A DNA stretch of 64,000 nucleotides from Anaerolineales bacterium. Lineage in GTDB: Bacteria; Chloroflexota; Anaerolineae; Anaerolineales; Villigracilaceae. Location: positions 117,832-181,831 of the forward strand of contig JACKAV010000009.1 of NCBI GenBank assembly GCA_020634895.1. Direction: 5' to 3'. The translations under genes and the position numbers were made by a program. The notes below the pieces were generated by a model. It searched no databases. It had not been told where the DNA came from and was given only the letters and a program-made list of their open reading frames with translations. Below are positions 35,224-44,086 of the stretch, one piece after another. Positions within the stretch are counted from its first letter, which is position 1. Each line of letters begins with the position of its first letter.

Positions 35224-36123
35224 GTGAAAAAAGCAATCTACGTCACACTCGCTATTTTATTGGTCTTGACCGGTGTTATTTTATACGTCTCCTATTCCGC
35301 AGCGGACTCACTTGTCCATTCGCCACACGAACCAATGTTGGATGTTCCCGAGAACTATGGTTACACTAATTATGAAAATGTCAGCTTTCCCGCTGGCGAC
35401 GATCCCAACCTGACGCTCAAAGCCTGGTACTTCCCGCCCTCGGCTGAAAAGAACGGCGCGACCATCATCTATGTACACGGATTCCAAGCCGAACGGAGTT
35501 GGCTGCTCTCTCAAGCCCGCTTCATGATCGACGAAGGCTATGGCGCGTTGATGCTCGACCTTCGCAACAGCGGCGAAAGCGACGGTGATACCACCTACTT
35601 CGGCGAAAAAGAATGGCGTGACGTGGAAGGCGCGGTCAATTATTTGAGCACCCGTCCCGAAGTCAACATGGATCGGCTCGGCATCATGGGGCGATCCATG
35701 GGTGGCGGCGTCGTCATCCGCGCGCAGGCAGAGATGCAGACTTTCAAGTTCGTTATCGCACAAAGCACATTCACGAGCATCACGGACCTTGTCACGGATG
35801 TAGTTCCCCTTTCCACAGGATTACCGTCCTTCCCATTTGCACCCATGATCGTGTTCTTCTCAGAACGAGAAACTGGAATCGACATCAACGCGGTCAATTC
35901 TGTGAATGAACTTCAACGGTTCGAAAATACACCCATTCTCATCATGCATGGAACTGAAGACGACTGGATCCCCTACGCGCAGGGACAGGCGCTTTTCACG
36001 GCGGCAAAGGAACCCAAGCAGTTTTACGCCATTCAAGGCGCAAAACACTTCCCTGTACTGGATACCGATCCCGAGGGAATCAAAAAGGTCCTTTTGGATT
36101 TCGTGCACGAGTATTTGAAGTAA
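35224..36123 (+). CDS. Membrane-anchored alpha/beta hydrolase
   Basis: 299 residues. GTG start with GGAG about 12 bases upstream. An N-terminal membrane helix (YVTLAILLVLTGVILYV) anchors an extracellular alpha/beta-hydrolase domain of the BAAT/YqkD-like type. Features: IIYVHGFQAERSW (oxyanion region), GIMGRSMGGGVVIRA with nucleophile Ser, HGTEDDWIPYAQG with Asp, and GAKHFPVLDT with His. The triad is complete. The substrate is unknown, probably an ester or thioester. A single gene after a terminator. Confidence 0.82.
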   Translation: MKKAIYVTLAILLVLTGVILYVSYSAADSLVHSPHEPMLDVPENYGYTNYENVSFPAGDDPNLTLKAWYFPPSAEKNGATIIYVHGFQAERSWLLSQARFMIDEGYGALMLDLRNSGESDGDTTYFGEKEWRDVEGAVNYLSTRPEVNMDRLGIMGRSMGGGVVIRAQAEMQTFKFVIAQSTFTSITDLVTDVVPLSTGLPSFPFAPMIVFFSERETGIDINAVNSVNELQRFENTPILIMHGTEDDWIPYAQGQALFTAAKEPKQFYAIQGAKHFPVLDTDPEGIKKVLLDFVHEYLK

Positions 36124-36284
36124 AGAAAGCAAGAGGCAGTCACATTATCCGTATAAGACGGAGCATATAAGTGACTACATTTTTAAAGTCTTCCCCATGT
36201 TAATCTAGCAGTATAATTTCATCAAAATAGACATTCATTGCCCAATAAATCTTATTTCAACTTACCCCCTTATGAAGAGGGAAA

Positions 36285-39035
36285 ATGTCTCACACTTTTA
36301 TCTCATATGCCCGTGAAAACATTAAAATAGCCGAGCGAATCGTTCAGGCGTTAGTAGAAAACGATCTCAACACTTGGGTTGATTGGAAAAATATTCCAAA
36401 AGCGGAAGATTGGAAAGAAGAAATATTTAAGGGTATAGAAGAAGCAGATTCATTTTTATTTTTAATAAGCGACTACTCAGTAACATCACAAATCTGCAAT
36501 GAAGAAATTGATCATGCCCTTAAAAATGGAAAACGAATTATTCCTATTCTGATTGGAAATACAAAAGAAGGAAAGGTATATAAAGACGCCCGCGAAATCA
36601 CCAATAATTTTATCTTCCAACACTTAAAAAGTGAAATCAATAGACGAAATTTTATATTTTGCCGTGAAGATCTGGATGAGTTCAATAAATCAATAGAGCA
36701 AATACAAACAACCATTCGCGCCGATTATAAGTGGCTAGAAGATCATACAAATTTACAATTGAAAGCCCTTGAATGGAATAAAAGAAATAGAAAAGGCGGG
36801 TTACTAAATGGACCTGTTCTTCGTGAAGCACAAGAGCTAATTACTCTTTCTGGACAAAAGGATCCACAGCCTACAGATTTACAAAGGTTCTTCGTAAATG
36901 AAAGCCAGAAAGCCGAATCGCGAAACAGGAATTGGATATTAGCAATTGCAGGTATTGTTATTACCGCACTAGCATTTTTAGCATTATTTGCAAACACCCA
37001 ACGGCTACTAGCGATAGATAACGAAGCTACTGCGCAGGCAAATTTAAATACTGCTCAAACTGCGCAGGCCGACGCACAAAGTCAAGCCGCTACTGCACAA
37101 GCAGCAAATACATTAGCTGTTGAACAAAGTAATATTGCTAATGCAAATGATGAAAAATCTAAAATTAATCGTTCAGCAGACCTTGCGGCACAATCGTTAA
37201 TTACGCGTAATATAAACTTCCCACTCTCAATGTTACTCAGTGTAGAGGCATTTAAGACCTATAAAACCGACGAAACCCTTGGATTATTGTTGAATAATGT
37301 TTTTACTCCTCCCGAATTATTACCTTTCCAAACAATTATTAATGACTATATCTACACACTATCTTACTCACCTGACGGAAATATTCTGGCAATTAGCGGA
37401 AATAAAAAGATCAGCTTATTGGACAGTAAAACCTGGCAATTTATAACTACCTTTGATGCTCAAGATTATGTCTATGATCTAACCTTTAGTCCAGACAGCA
37501 AGTTTCTAGCATCCAGTAGCGAATGGGAAGATAATATCATTATATGGAACGTGGAAAATACTCAAATTGTAGGCAGATTAGATAGCAGGTATACCAACAA
37601 TCCCACAAACCTAATAATTTCACCTGATGGAAAATTCATTGCAGCAAACTGCAATGGGGCAATTAATATTTGGGAAATTAGGACAATCAACACAACCAAT
37701 CAATTTCAAGGTCCTGCTATCAGTGTAAATGGTAACGCTTTTTCTTTTAGCCCAGACGGAAACTTTTTAGTTACATCTCAAGACAATAGCATTATTATTC
37801 GCAATGCTAAAACAGGGCTCACAATTGGTCAACCCTTAGGTGAGCATACAATAGATGTAGAAAGTATTATTTTTAGTCCAGATGGTAAAACTCTGGCATC
37901 AACAGACAGAAACGGTACAACTAAATTATGGAGCATAGACACAAAAAAACAAATCGGTCATTCAATAATAGCTGACAGCAGTCACTATCCATATCAAGAC
38001 ATTGCGTTTACACAAGATTCAAAGTCTTTGCTTATTAAAAACGAGACTACTGAATTAACAATATTGGATATAGAATCTGAACAAATAATAGGTCCCCCAA
38101 TAATGCTACAAAGTAATTCGTTTACTTTAAGCCCAGATGGTCAAACCTTGGCTGCAAGTTACGATAATGGGATTGGATTATGGAACGTGGGACCAATATT
38201 CAATCTGACTAAACATCCAAACATTAAACCAATAATGTTTGACACCGAAAATATAGTAGGGCTTGCATTTAATCCAGACGGTACGATATTGTCACTATCC
38301 ACTTGGAAAGTGGACAACAACTTCAATTATAAATTTTCTATCAAATCTCTGAATGTAAACACAGGGGAAATCATCAACAATATTAACAACCAATTTACAG
38401 GTAATTACAATAACATTTCGTACGATCAACAAGGGAATATCTTAACCATTCGAGACGAAGGCAGCCCATCCCATTTCTTTATCAACAATGTTGTAACAGG
38501 ACAGCTCGTAACGGATATTAATATTGAAGATAATAATTTTACATTATCCATCTCGCTGTCAAATGATTTACAAAAATTGATTTTTGGAAATTACGATGGA
38601 ACAATAACTATATTGGATGTTAAAACGGGACAATTAATAGGAGAACCTATTGAGGTTTACAAAGACGAGGTATTAAGTGTTGCGCTTAGCCCAAGCGGGA
38701 GTATTCTAGCCTCGAGCTCCCGAGAGGGGGGTATTACACTGACAAATGTATCAACTGGTAAGTTTATTGGCCAATTACAAAATCCTTACAAAGGGAATGT
38801 ATTAAGTTTGGCATTTAGCCCAGATGGAAACATACTTGCTTCAGCAAGCGAAGATGGTACTATTCTATTATGGGACTTGGATTTTAATTCGTGGGTGTAT
38901 AAAGTTTGCCAACAAGCTGGGAGAAATCTCACTTACTCAGAATGGCTTGAATATTTTCCAAATGAAGAATACCGTAAAACGTGCGATCAATGGGAATTGA
39001 AACCCAATATAATCACTCCTACGACCACGCCATAA
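36285..39035 (+). CDS. TIR domain, transmembrane and WD40-repeat protein
   Basis: 916 residues. Residues 1-~130 are a TIR domain: TFISYARENIKIAERIVQAL, TWVDWKNIPKAEDWKEEI, FLFLISDYSVTSQICNEEI. The likely NADase Glu74 sits in the CNEE position of enzymatic TIR domains. A transmembrane helix follows (~216-236), then an Ala/Gln/Asn-rich coiled coil (~240-290), then ~12 WD40-like repeats (FSPDGNILA.., LWD/IW endings) to the C-terminus. TIR-TM-WD40 proteins are candidates for immune or cell-death sensors. The gene is strikingly AT-rich against its neighbours, with Asn/Ile/Lys-heavy composition, which points to horizontal transfer. No partner effector gene is adjacent. Confidence 0.88.
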   Translation: MSHTFISYARENIKIAERIVQALVENDLNTWVDWKNIPKAEDWKEEIFKGIEEADSFLFLISDYSVTSQICNEEIDHALKNGKRIIPILIGNTKEGKVYKDAREITNNFIFQHLKSEINRRNFIFCREDLDEFNKSIEQIQTTIRADYKWLEDHTNLQLKALEWNKRNRKGGLLNGPVLREAQELITLSGQKDPQPTDLQRFFVNESQKAESRNRNWILAIAGIVITALAFLALFANTQRLLAIDNEATAQANLNTAQTAQADAQSQAATAQAANTLAVEQSNIANANDEKSKINRSADLAAQSLITRNINFPLSMLLSVEAFKTYKTDETLGLLLNNVFTPPELLPFQTIINDYIYTLSYSPDGNILAISGNKKISLLDSKTWQFITTFDAQDYVYDLTFSPDSKFLASSSEWEDNIIIWNVENTQIVGRLDSRYTNNPTNLIISPDGKFIAANCNGAINIWEIRTINTTNQFQGPAISVNGNAFSFSPDGNFLVTSQDNSIIIRNAKTGLTIGQPLGEHTIDVESIIFSPDGKTLASTDRNGTTKLWSIDTKKQIGHSIIADSSHYPYQDIAFTQDSKSLLIKNETTELTILDIESEQIIGPPIMLQSNSFTLSPDGQTLAASYDNGIGLWNVGPIFNLTKHPNIKPIMFDTENIVGLAFNPDGTILSLSTWKVDNNFNYKFSIKSLNVNTGEIINNINNQFTGNYNNISYDQQGNILTIRDEGSPSHFFINNVVTGQLVTDINIEDNNFTLSISLSNDLQKLIFGNYDGTITILDVKTGQLIGEPIEVYKDEVLSVALSPSGSILASSSREGGITLTNVSTGKFIGQLQNPYKGNVLSLAFSPDGNILASASEDGTILLWDLDFNSWVYKVCQQAGRNLTYSEWLEYFPNEEYRKTCDQWELKPNIITPTTTP

Positions 39036-39053
39036 AACAGACAAGATGTCATC

Positions 39054-39062
39054 TGCTATAAT
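39054..39062 (+). promoter_or_regulatory. Extended -10 promoter of asnS
   Basis: TGC + TATAAT (39057-39062), about 30 bases before the asnS ATG; no good -35 hexamer. The same TGC-TATAAT element drives the aspS leader. Confidence 0.6.
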
Positions 39063-39091
39063 TGGCAAAATCAATTTTCAAAGGATTTTTT

Positions 39092-40435
39092 ATGGCTGAA
39101 CATATCAGCGTTTCAAAAATTTCAAACTACGTCGATCAAGATATCATCATTAAAGGCTGGGTTTACAACCGAACCCACAAAGGCAAACTTGCCTTTTTGC
39201 TCATCCGCGACGGCTCTGGTTTTGTGCAGTGCGTTGCTTTCAAAGGCGACCTAAACGAAGAACTCTTCGAAACCATCACCCATTTGCCGCAGGAATCATC
39301 GGTGGTCATCACCGGCTCTGTCCGCGAAGATAAACGCGCACCCGGAATCCCCGGCGGGTTTGAAGTCGGCATCAAGGATTTGCAGGTTGTCCAATCCGCA
39401 GATCTCGATTATCCGATGGCGCTCAAAGATCACGGCGTGGACTTCGCGCTCGACAACCGTCACCTGTGGATCCGCATGCAGAGCCAGTGGGCGATCCTGC
39501 GCATCCGTGTGCGCGTCATGTCCGCGGTACGCGAGTATCTCGACAGCAACGGTTTCTTCAACCTCGACACGCCCATCCTGACTCCCGCCGCCGCCGAAGG
39601 GACAACCACACTCTTTGAGACCGAATATTTCGATGAAGGTTCCGCCTTTTTGGCGCAAACAGGCCAACTGTACAATGAGGCGAATATTTTCGCGTTCGGA
39701 AAAGTCTACTGCTTTGGTCCCACCTTCCGGGCGGAGAAGTCCAAGACGCGTCGCCACCTGACCGAGTTCTGGATGCTCGAACCCGAGATCGCTTTCTGCG
39801 ACCTTGACGGATTAATGGAGGTCGAAGAAGGGCTGATCTCCCATATCGTTCAGTCTGTATTGAAGGATTGTTCGCCCGAATTGAAATTCCTTGGGCGCGA
39901 CATTTCCAAGCTGGAAAATATCTCCGGCACGTTCCCGCGCATGTCCTATGACGATGCGGCGAAATATCTCATCGACCTTTACGAAAAAGAGACCGATCCC
40001 GAAAAGAAGGAATTGCTCAAGTTCGAATGGGGCATGGACTTCGGCGCGCCTCACGAAACCGAGTTAACCAAACTCAACGACAAGCCATTATTTGTGTATG
40101 GCTATCCCTCCGCGGTGAAGGCATTTTATATGGAACCGTGGCCCGACCGCCCCGAAGTCTGCAAATCCGTGGACCTGCTCGCCCCCGAAGGCTACGGCGA
40201 GATCTGCGGCGGCTCCGAACGCATGAGCGACCCGGACAAGCTTCTGGCGAGAATCCAGAAGGAAGGTCTGCCCGAAGAAGCGTTCAAGTGGTACTTGGAA
40301 TTGCGCAAATACGGCTCTGTCCCCCACTCCGGCTTTGGCATGGGCGTAGAAAGGGTCACAGCCTGGCTGTGCGGCATCGAACACATCCGCGAGGCGATTC
40401 CCTTCCCAAGAACGATCAAGAGAATTTACCCATAA
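39092..40435 (+). CDS. asnS: Asparaginyl-tRNA synthetase
   Basis: 447 residues from the ATG at 39092, which has AAAGGA seven bases upstream. A class IIb enzyme that charges tRNA-Asn with asparagine directly. N-terminal OB fold (IIIKGWVYNRTHKGKLAFLL), motif 2 FGPTFRAEKSKTRRHLTEFWMLEPE, then DLLAPEGYGEICGGSER and motif 3 GFGMGVERVTAWLCG. The order and GEICGGSER are AsnRS rather than AspRS. Its presence beside a non-discriminating AspRS plus GatCAB means this genome probably has two routes to Asn-tRNA-Asn. Confidence 0.95.
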   Translation: MAEHISVSKISNYVDQDIIIKGWVYNRTHKGKLAFLLIRDGSGFVQCVAFKGDLNEELFETITHLPQESSVVITGSVREDKRAPGIPGGFEVGIKDLQVVQSADLDYPMALKDHGVDFALDNRHLWIRMQSQWAILRIRVRVMSAVREYLDSNGFFNLDTPILTPAAAEGTTTLFETEYFDEGSAFLAQTGQLYNEANIFAFGKVYCFGPTFRAEKSKTRRHLTEFWMLEPEIAFCDLDGLMEVEEGLISHIVQSVLKDCSPELKFLGRDISKLENISGTFPRMSYDDAAKYLIDLYEKETDPEKKELLKFEWGMDFGAPHETELTKLNDKPLFVYGYPSAVKAFYMEPWPDRPEVCKSVDLLAPEGYGEICGGSERMSDPDKLLARIQKEGLPEEAFKWYLELRKYGSVPHSGFGMGVERVTAWLCGIEHIREAIPFPRTIKRIYP

Positions 40436-40438
40436 AAC

Positions 40439-40472
40439 AAAATCCCCTGAAGTTTTCTTCAGGGGATTTTTT
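40439..40472 (+). terminator. Bidirectional terminator after asnS
   Basis: A 14-bp stem (40439-40452 with 40457-40470) and a 4-nt TTTT loop, with T runs both ways, between convergent genes. Confidence 0.92.
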
Positions 40473-40475
40473 CAT

Positions 40476-42518
40476 CTATTTATCTTCAGGCACATCCTCA
40501 ATCTTTTCTTCCAATGGCTGCTTCTGTTCGGTCACAACAGCCCGATTATTTTTTTGCTCTTCCGCCTTCTTTTCCTCTTCTTTCGAAGGATCAAGAAAGT
40601 CCCTGAGTTTGTTCAATACATAATCCATTAAAGAGAAGAAAAACTCAATGTTGTACCCAACCAAAAATGCCAGAGCCAAAGGCGAAATGGACCGCAAAAA
40701 GGTTGAGGTCTCATCCGTTGGAATAAGGAATGCGACCATGATTCCCGCCAACGCACCAAGGGAAATACGCACCGGGTTTTGAATCCGATTCTCTTCCGAA
40801 AACGTGACAGACTTAATCTGCTGCGACATCGTACGGAGGATATAGCTGCTCGCACCCAAAACTCCATAAAGCAGCGGAAGGATATAGCTCTGCAAAATTA
40901 CCAGCACGAACGTCCCAGCCAATTGCGCCTGACGTGAAGTCTCGCGTCTGGTCTCAGCCTGAACCTGTCTCGTCAACGAATTAAGCTCATCGACCAGACG
41001 TTGTTTTTCTTCACGCCACTGAAGGACGATCTCACCGCCGGGAATACGCTGGTCCAAAAGTTTTCCATTCTCCGATTGAATGGATTGGATCTGTTCATTA
41101 TTGAGCTTCTTCTTCGCTGACAGGGTATCCAGTTCGGCATTTAATTCCTTCAAGGCATCCGCGTTCCCTGAGAGGGCTTTCAGTTGATTTTCGATCTTGG
41201 CGATCTGACCTTCGATCGTTTTCTGCTCCGTCTGCAAACCGGTCAATTGCGCCTGAAGTGCACTCCTGGCACTTTCATCAGGTTCTGCCGAATTTTGGAT
41301 TTCGCTCAACTGGCTTGTGATCTCAGCGATCTTCTGTTCGATCGCTGCTTTTTGCGTTCGCAAAGCAGTCCGCTGTGCATTCAGTTCATCAGTCAGTGTT
41401 TCAACGGTGGTGGTGCCGTTTAAGATCTTGCTCTGCTGGGCATTTATCTCTTCGATCTGGCTTTGAATCTCCGCTTCGCGCACGTACAGATCGCTGTTTT
41501 CAGTATAAAGTTTTCCCAACTGCTCTTCGTTGCGTTCAAGTTGGGGGTCGTATTTGCTATTAAGCTGCTGTGCCTCATTTTCGCCATTCGGGTCATTTGC
41601 CAGGTATTCGTCGATCGAATCGATTTGTCCTTGAATACTCTCTATCTGCAGTACATATTTATCCACAGTGGTCAGGTTTGACTGTTCGCTGGCGCCGCCG
41701 ACTCCGGTCACTGGAACAATTGGATTGGAGTCTTCTTGAATCAGCCAATCCCACGGACCGCTCCAGATCAACAAGATTGCTGAATTCCGCTCAAGTTGGG
41801 TCTTCAACAATTCCAGATCCGTTTCGAGCTGCTGGTTTTTAGCCCTATTCTCGAGAGTATCCCGCTCCCATTCAGGAGAGTTATAAAAGGTGAATTCGCC
41901 GTTCGCCTTGTATGTCTCTGAATCAATCTCGTTCTGCTTGTAGAGCACTTCCAGCGCAGTATATTCTCTTTGGTTATCGAGGATCTGCGCATTGAGTTCC
42001 GTTTCTTTTTGCAGCAAATCGGTCAATTGACCTATCAATTGATTCCCGACCACCCAATACGCCTGAACCAACACCAAAACAAGCAAAATTCCCACCGTCA
42101 ATACACTGTAGCGATTGGCGGACCTCCCAGCCTTGCTGGTTGGAGCAATACCCAAGCGGCGGGCAAACGATGGAAAGCCGGAAAATAATCTGCTCAAAAA
42201 TGTGCTTTCGAGTGAAAGGTTGGCTTTGACACTTTCGGCAGTAACAGGCTTCACCAGATTCCAAATTTCCTGATAAGCCGTCCAAAAGGAAGCTTCTTCC
42301 CTAGCACTGACCTCCTCATCGTTTTCGACACGACGTCTGATGGAAATCAATTTTTCCACGGTCGAAGCATTAATGTCATTTGGACAATTGCTCGAAGCGT
42401 AGATAAGCAAATATTGCGCGTCTGATACTGCCTCTTCGAAACGCTTTTTATTTTCAAGTTTTTGATTTATTCTTTGAGAGTCCGGCTCGGTTTTTGGATT
42501 TTCAGGTTGTTTTGCCAT
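40476..42518 (-). CDS. Large coiled-coil membrane protein of unknown function
   Basis: 680 residues from the ATG at 42518 (AAGGAAGG upstream); a TTG at 42560 is less likely. A helical cytosolic N-terminus (~1-145) precedes a membrane helix (SVLTVGILLVLVLVQAYWVV). Then ~330 residues of long coiled coil follow, rich in Glu/Gln/Leu (ELNAQRTALRTQKAAIEQKI; LKELNAELDTLSAKKKLNNE). Further hydrophobic helices lie near 550-660 (FVLVILQSYILPLLYGVLGA, ISLGALAGIMVAFLIP). It ends in a charged tail. It resembles structural or stator-like envelope proteins, but no family is recognised. A single gene with a terminator shared with asnS. Confidence 0.6.
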   Translation of the reverse strand: MAKQPENPKTEPDSQRINQKLENKKRFEEAVSDAQYLLIYASSNCPNDINASTVEKLISIRRRVENDEEVSAREEASFWTAYQEIWNLVKPVTAESVKANLSLESTFLSRLFSGFPSFARRLGIAPTSKAGRSANRYSVLTVGILLVLVLVQAYWVVGNQLIGQLTDLLQKETELNAQILDNQREYTALEVLYKQNEIDSETYKANGEFTFYNSPEWERDTLENRAKNQQLETDLELLKTQLERNSAILLIWSGPWDWLIQEDSNPIVPVTGVGGASEQSNLTTVDKYVLQIESIQGQIDSIDEYLANDPNGENEAQQLNSKYDPQLERNEEQLGKLYTENSDLYVREAEIQSQIEEINAQQSKILNGTTTVETLTDELNAQRTALRTQKAAIEQKIAEITSQLSEIQNSAEPDESARSALQAQLTGLQTEQKTIEGQIAKIENQLKALSGNADALKELNAELDTLSAKKKLNNEQIQSIQSENGKLLDQRIPGGEIVLQWREEKQRLVDELNSLTRQVQAETRRETSRQAQLAGTFVLVILQSYILPLLYGVLGASSYILRTMSQQIKSVTFSEENRIQNPVRISLGALAGIMVAFLIPTDETSTFLRSISPLALAFLVGYNIEFFFSLMDYVLNKLRDFLDPSKEEEKKAEEQKNNRAVVTEQKQPLEEKIEDVPEDK

Positions 42519-42604
42519 TGCCACTCGCCTTCCTTTGTCATTTACTTTGATGCTATCCAAGAGTTGCCTGGGAGTACGATTCGCTATCAGAAAACAGAAT
42601 CAAA

Positions 42605-42630
42605 CATCCCCGTCGAATGAGGCGGGGATG
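42605..42630 (-). terminator. Hairpin after GH25 gene
   Basis: CATCCCCG / CGGGGATG (42605-42612, 42623-42630), followed on the minus strand by TTTG; a weak terminator for the muramidase gene. Confidence 0.55.
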
Positions 42631-42646
42631 TCCATCTAAAAACATA

Positions 42647-43672
42647 TTATGGGATGACGATCACCTGACCAACGTAGATTAGATTCGGATTTGTCAGATT
42701 CGGGTTGATGGCTTTGATCGCATCGACTGTCACGCCGTATTTTGCGGCAATGGACCCGACAGTGTCGCCTTGTTTGACGGTGTAAGTCTTCGTGGAAGAA
42801 GTCGCTTTGTTGCTGACTGCCGTGTCGCTCGCAATCGGCTTTGAAATGGTCGGCACGGGGATTGCCAACTTGGCGCCTTTCTGAAGAAGTTCGGGGTTGG
42901 CAGTGAGAAGTTCCTCAACCGTGATCTTGTACTTCTCCGCAATGGATTTGAACGTGTCGCCATCTTTGACCGTGTATGTTACGGGTTCCTTGGGTTTTAT
43001 GTTGGCAAACGCATACAGTTCTTCTTCGGTACCGCGGAACCAGTTCAGGTCACATTCGGTGGGACTGCCATTCTCGTTTGTAACGCCATTGACAAGCGCT
43101 GTTTCGGAGTATTGCCAAAACATCCAATCCTGCCAGCCTGCAGCCTGCGTGGGCATGTTCTTGTTCGGCATGGTATCCGGCGAAAAAACATACGGATATT
43201 GCGCCACCCAAAGCGGATAATCCTTTGCCCATGATGGCGCTTTCCCGCTTTTCGAAACATGGACATTTAGATATTGTGTGCGAGAGTAGATCATCGGTTT
43301 GACGCCAAACGCCTTTTCAACCCGATCCAAAATGGCTTTACAGGTATCGATGATCTTTGAATTCGAAGCATTCTCGTTATATTTATCTTCGAGGTCGATA
43401 ATGGGCGGAAGTTCCCCCCTATCTGCGCTGATGGTTGAAATAAAAAGGTCAGCCTGCTGTTTGGCATCCTGAGTAGCGATCAAGTAGTGGTATGCGCCTC
43501 GTAGAAGACCTTCCTTGCGCGCGCCCTCCCAATGAGACTTGAATTTCGGGTCCACGTACCCAACCCCGGATGTGGCGCGAATGAGGGCAAATCGAAATCC
43601 CTGGGTGCGCACGACCCGCCAATCGATGCGTGGTTCCCAATAGCTTACATCAACTCCATGTACAAGATTCAT
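42647..43672 (-). CDS. GH25 muramidase with two LysM domains
   Basis: 341 residues. Residues ~1-205 are a GH25 (Chalaropsis-type) lysozyme that cuts MurNAc-GlcNAc bonds: GVDVSYWEPRIDW with Asp8, and PPIIDLEDKY with Asp93 and Glu95. Two LysM repeats (YTVKDGDTFKSIAEKYKITV at ~225-270; YTVKQGDTVGSIAAKYGVTV at ~292-340) bind peptidoglycan. No signal peptide is seen, so export would need lysis, a holin or another route; this is unusual for a housekeeping cell-wall hydrolase and typical of endolysins. No phage genes are nearby. A single gene. Confidence 0.88.
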   Translation of the reverse strand: MNLVHGVDVSYWEPRIDWRVVRTQGFRFALIRATSGVGYVDPKFKSHWEGARKEGLLRGAYHYLIATQDAKQQADLFISTISADRGELPPIIDLEDKYNENASNSKIIDTCKAILDRVEKAFGVKPMIYSRTQYLNVHVSKSGKAPSWAKDYPLWVAQYPYVFSPDTMPNKNMPTQAAGWQDWMFWQYSETALVNGVTNENGSPTECDLNWFRGTEEELYAFANIKPKEPVTYTVKDGDTFKSIAEKYKITVEELLTANPELLQKGAKLAIPVPTISKPIASDTAVSNKATSSTKTYTVKQGDTVGSIAAKYGVTVDAIKAINPNLTNPNLIYVGQVIVIP

Positions 43673-43794
43673 ATCAGTCTCCTTTGCTCCCGAGTTGAGC
43701 CATTAATTCAGACTAGCATAAAACTTAATAAAAATCAACGATTTCGTATAGTACTTTGTTTAATGATAATCTTTTCTTGCGGCGGGGATTATGG

Positions 43795-43800
43795 TATAAG
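43795..43800 (+). promoter_or_regulatory. -10 element of 6S RNA gene
   Basis: TATAAG six bases before the predicted RNA start at G43807. The -35 region is not clear (TTTTCT lies 17 bp upstream). Confidence 0.45.
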
Positions 43801-43806
43801 AATCAT

Positions 43807-43978
43807 GCCCTGCGGTGTTCGCGATATCGCCATTACGTTTTGAGCCAACACCTTTAAAACGGGTCCTTATCTTAACGGAAATAACGCGATAGGCCTGAGC
43901 CAAGGCGGCGTTTCCCGGTCAGGACCCACCTGCGAAAGCAGGTTCAAAACCCAGCGATACACGGCACGTGCGGGGCAC
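43807..43978 (+). ncRNA. ssrS: 6S RNA
   Basis: About 170 nt with the features of 6S RNA, which mimics an open promoter and holds sigma-70 RNA polymerase. The 5' end GCCCTGCGGTGTTCG pairs with the 3' end ACGTGCGGGGC (GCCCTGC with GCGGGGC, one wobble). GAGCCAACACC follows on the 5' side, and CACCTGCGAAAGCAGGTTC forms an internal hairpin. The 3' side of the central bubble reads ACACGGCACG, as in many 6S RNAs. It has no coding capacity, its own -10 box and a strong terminator. It lies next to dnaA, facing it. Confidence 0.78.
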
Positions 43979-43989
43979 GAAATCATGAA

Positions 43990-44021
43990 CGGAATATTCC
44001 AGTGGAATATTCCGTTTTTTT
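43990..44021 (+). terminator. Terminator of 6S RNA
   Basis: A near-perfect palindrome CGGAATATTCCA-G-TGGAATATTCCG (43990-44014) followed by TTTTTTT. Confidence 0.9.
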
Positions 44022-44026
44022 ATTCA

Positions 44027-44060
44027 AAAACAGGCATACCCAATGGGATATGCCTGTTTT
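44027..44060 (-). terminator. Terminator of dnaA (bidirectional)
   Basis: A 12-bp stem AAAACAGGCATA / TATGCCTGTTTT (44027-44038, 44049-44060). On the minus strand it lies 27 bases after the dnaA stop and ends in a T run. Its core AACAGGCA matches the rpmE terminator. Confidence 0.85.
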
Positions 44061-44086
44061 ATCAATTTTCGATTATTGTTCAGTTT

